Assembly (NCBI GenBank): GCA_027310735.1
Contig: DAIDAH010000186.1
Span: forward strand, 1 to 5,255
DNA from: Methylotenera sp.
Lineage (GTDB): Bacteria > Pseudomonadota > Gammaproteobacteria > Burkholderiales > Methylophilaceae
Direction: 5' to 3'
Length of the DNA: 5,255 bases
Shown here: piece by piece, positions 5,112-5,255 of the stretch
How the letters are laid out: each line of letters begins with the position of its first letter
Position numbering within the stretch: position 1 is the stretch's first letter
The notes under the pieces: model-generated
Database searches by the model: none
The model's input: the letters and a program-made list of their open reading frames with translations, nothing else
Told to the model about the DNA's origin: nothing
Position numbers and translations under genes: made by a program

Positions 5112-5255
5112 GTATGCTAGAAGAAGAAATATCTACGACACTATATTTTGATCGTACCTTCGATTGCGATGCAGCAAAAATATCTCCTGGTGAGTACTAT
5201 TACACCGATAAGGATATGTTAATTGTTACTGTGCTGGGGTCATGTGTTTCAGCTT
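5108..5255 (+). CDS. cheD: Chemoreceptor glutamine deamidase CheD (partial, 3' end outside window)
   Basis: The first 49 codons are present. CheD deamidates specific receptor glutamines to glutamates, creating methylation sites, and in some bacteria also interacts with CheC and receptors. KISPGEYYYTDKD (24-36) followed by LIVTVLGSCVSA (38-49) matches the family's N-terminal signature. Cys46 in GSCV is the predicted catalytic nucleophile; the conserved His and Thr would lie beyond the window. The N-terminal extension of about 23 residues before the core is unremarkable for proteobacterial CheD. The ATGA overlap with cheR indicates the same transcript and coupled translation. A cheB gene commonly follows in such clusters, but that is expectation only. 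Confidence 0.9.
   Translation, partial: MSMLEEEISTTLYFDRTFDCDAAKISPGEYYYTDKDMLIVTVLGSCVSA

Noticed and set aside
1..5255. Insertion sequences, CRISPR arrays, tRNA or rRNA genes
   Set aside because: No transposase-like frames, regularly spaced DNA repeats or tRNA/rRNA-like sequence were seen; the only long-period repeat is the HAMP coding array.

Overview
The window looks like part of a chemotaxis gene cluster from a methylotrophic proteobacterium. The coding sequence is fairly AT-rich, and two of the three genes whose starts lie in the window use TTG start codons. A Fae (formaldehyde-activating enzyme) family gene sits among chemotaxis genes. Fae belongs to tetrahydromethanopterin-linked C1 metabolism, so a betaproteobacterial methylotroph of the Methylophilaceae type is my best guess. 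That assignment rests on gene content and remembered family sequences, not on a search.

All genes are on the + strand. Region by region: (1) the last 27 codons of a methyl-accepting chemotaxis protein (MCP) ending in the CheR-tether motif NWEEF. (2) A 557-base gene-free stretch with several inverted repeats, a strong sigma70-type promoter at 437-465 with a near-palindrome in its spacer, and a leader of about 170 nt containing two more dyads. (3) A complete 882-residue membrane MCP. It has a helical sensor domain, a long array of HAMP-like units repeating every 90 residues, a well conserved signalling hairpin and a C-terminal DWEEF. (4) A hairpin terminator that begins inside the MCP stop codon, then a 259-base gap with another hairpin and a possible promoter. 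(5) A 179-residue Fae homologue. (6) Two tandem hairpins in the gap before cheR. (7) cheR, the MCP methyltransferase, overlapping by ATGA with (8) the start of cheD, cut by the window edge just after its predicted catalytic cysteine.

The chemotaxis parts fit together well. The MCPs sense and signal, CheR methylates them for adaptation after docking on the WEEF tails, and CheD deamidates receptor glutamines. The unexpected part is the Fae homologue between receptor and adaptation genes. It keeps most family motifs but has an N-terminal insertion and differs at a conserved His-Trp position. It could link formaldehyde or one-carbon status to motility, either as an enzyme at a sensing site or as a formaldehyde-binding partner. 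This is inference from gene order and sequence only.
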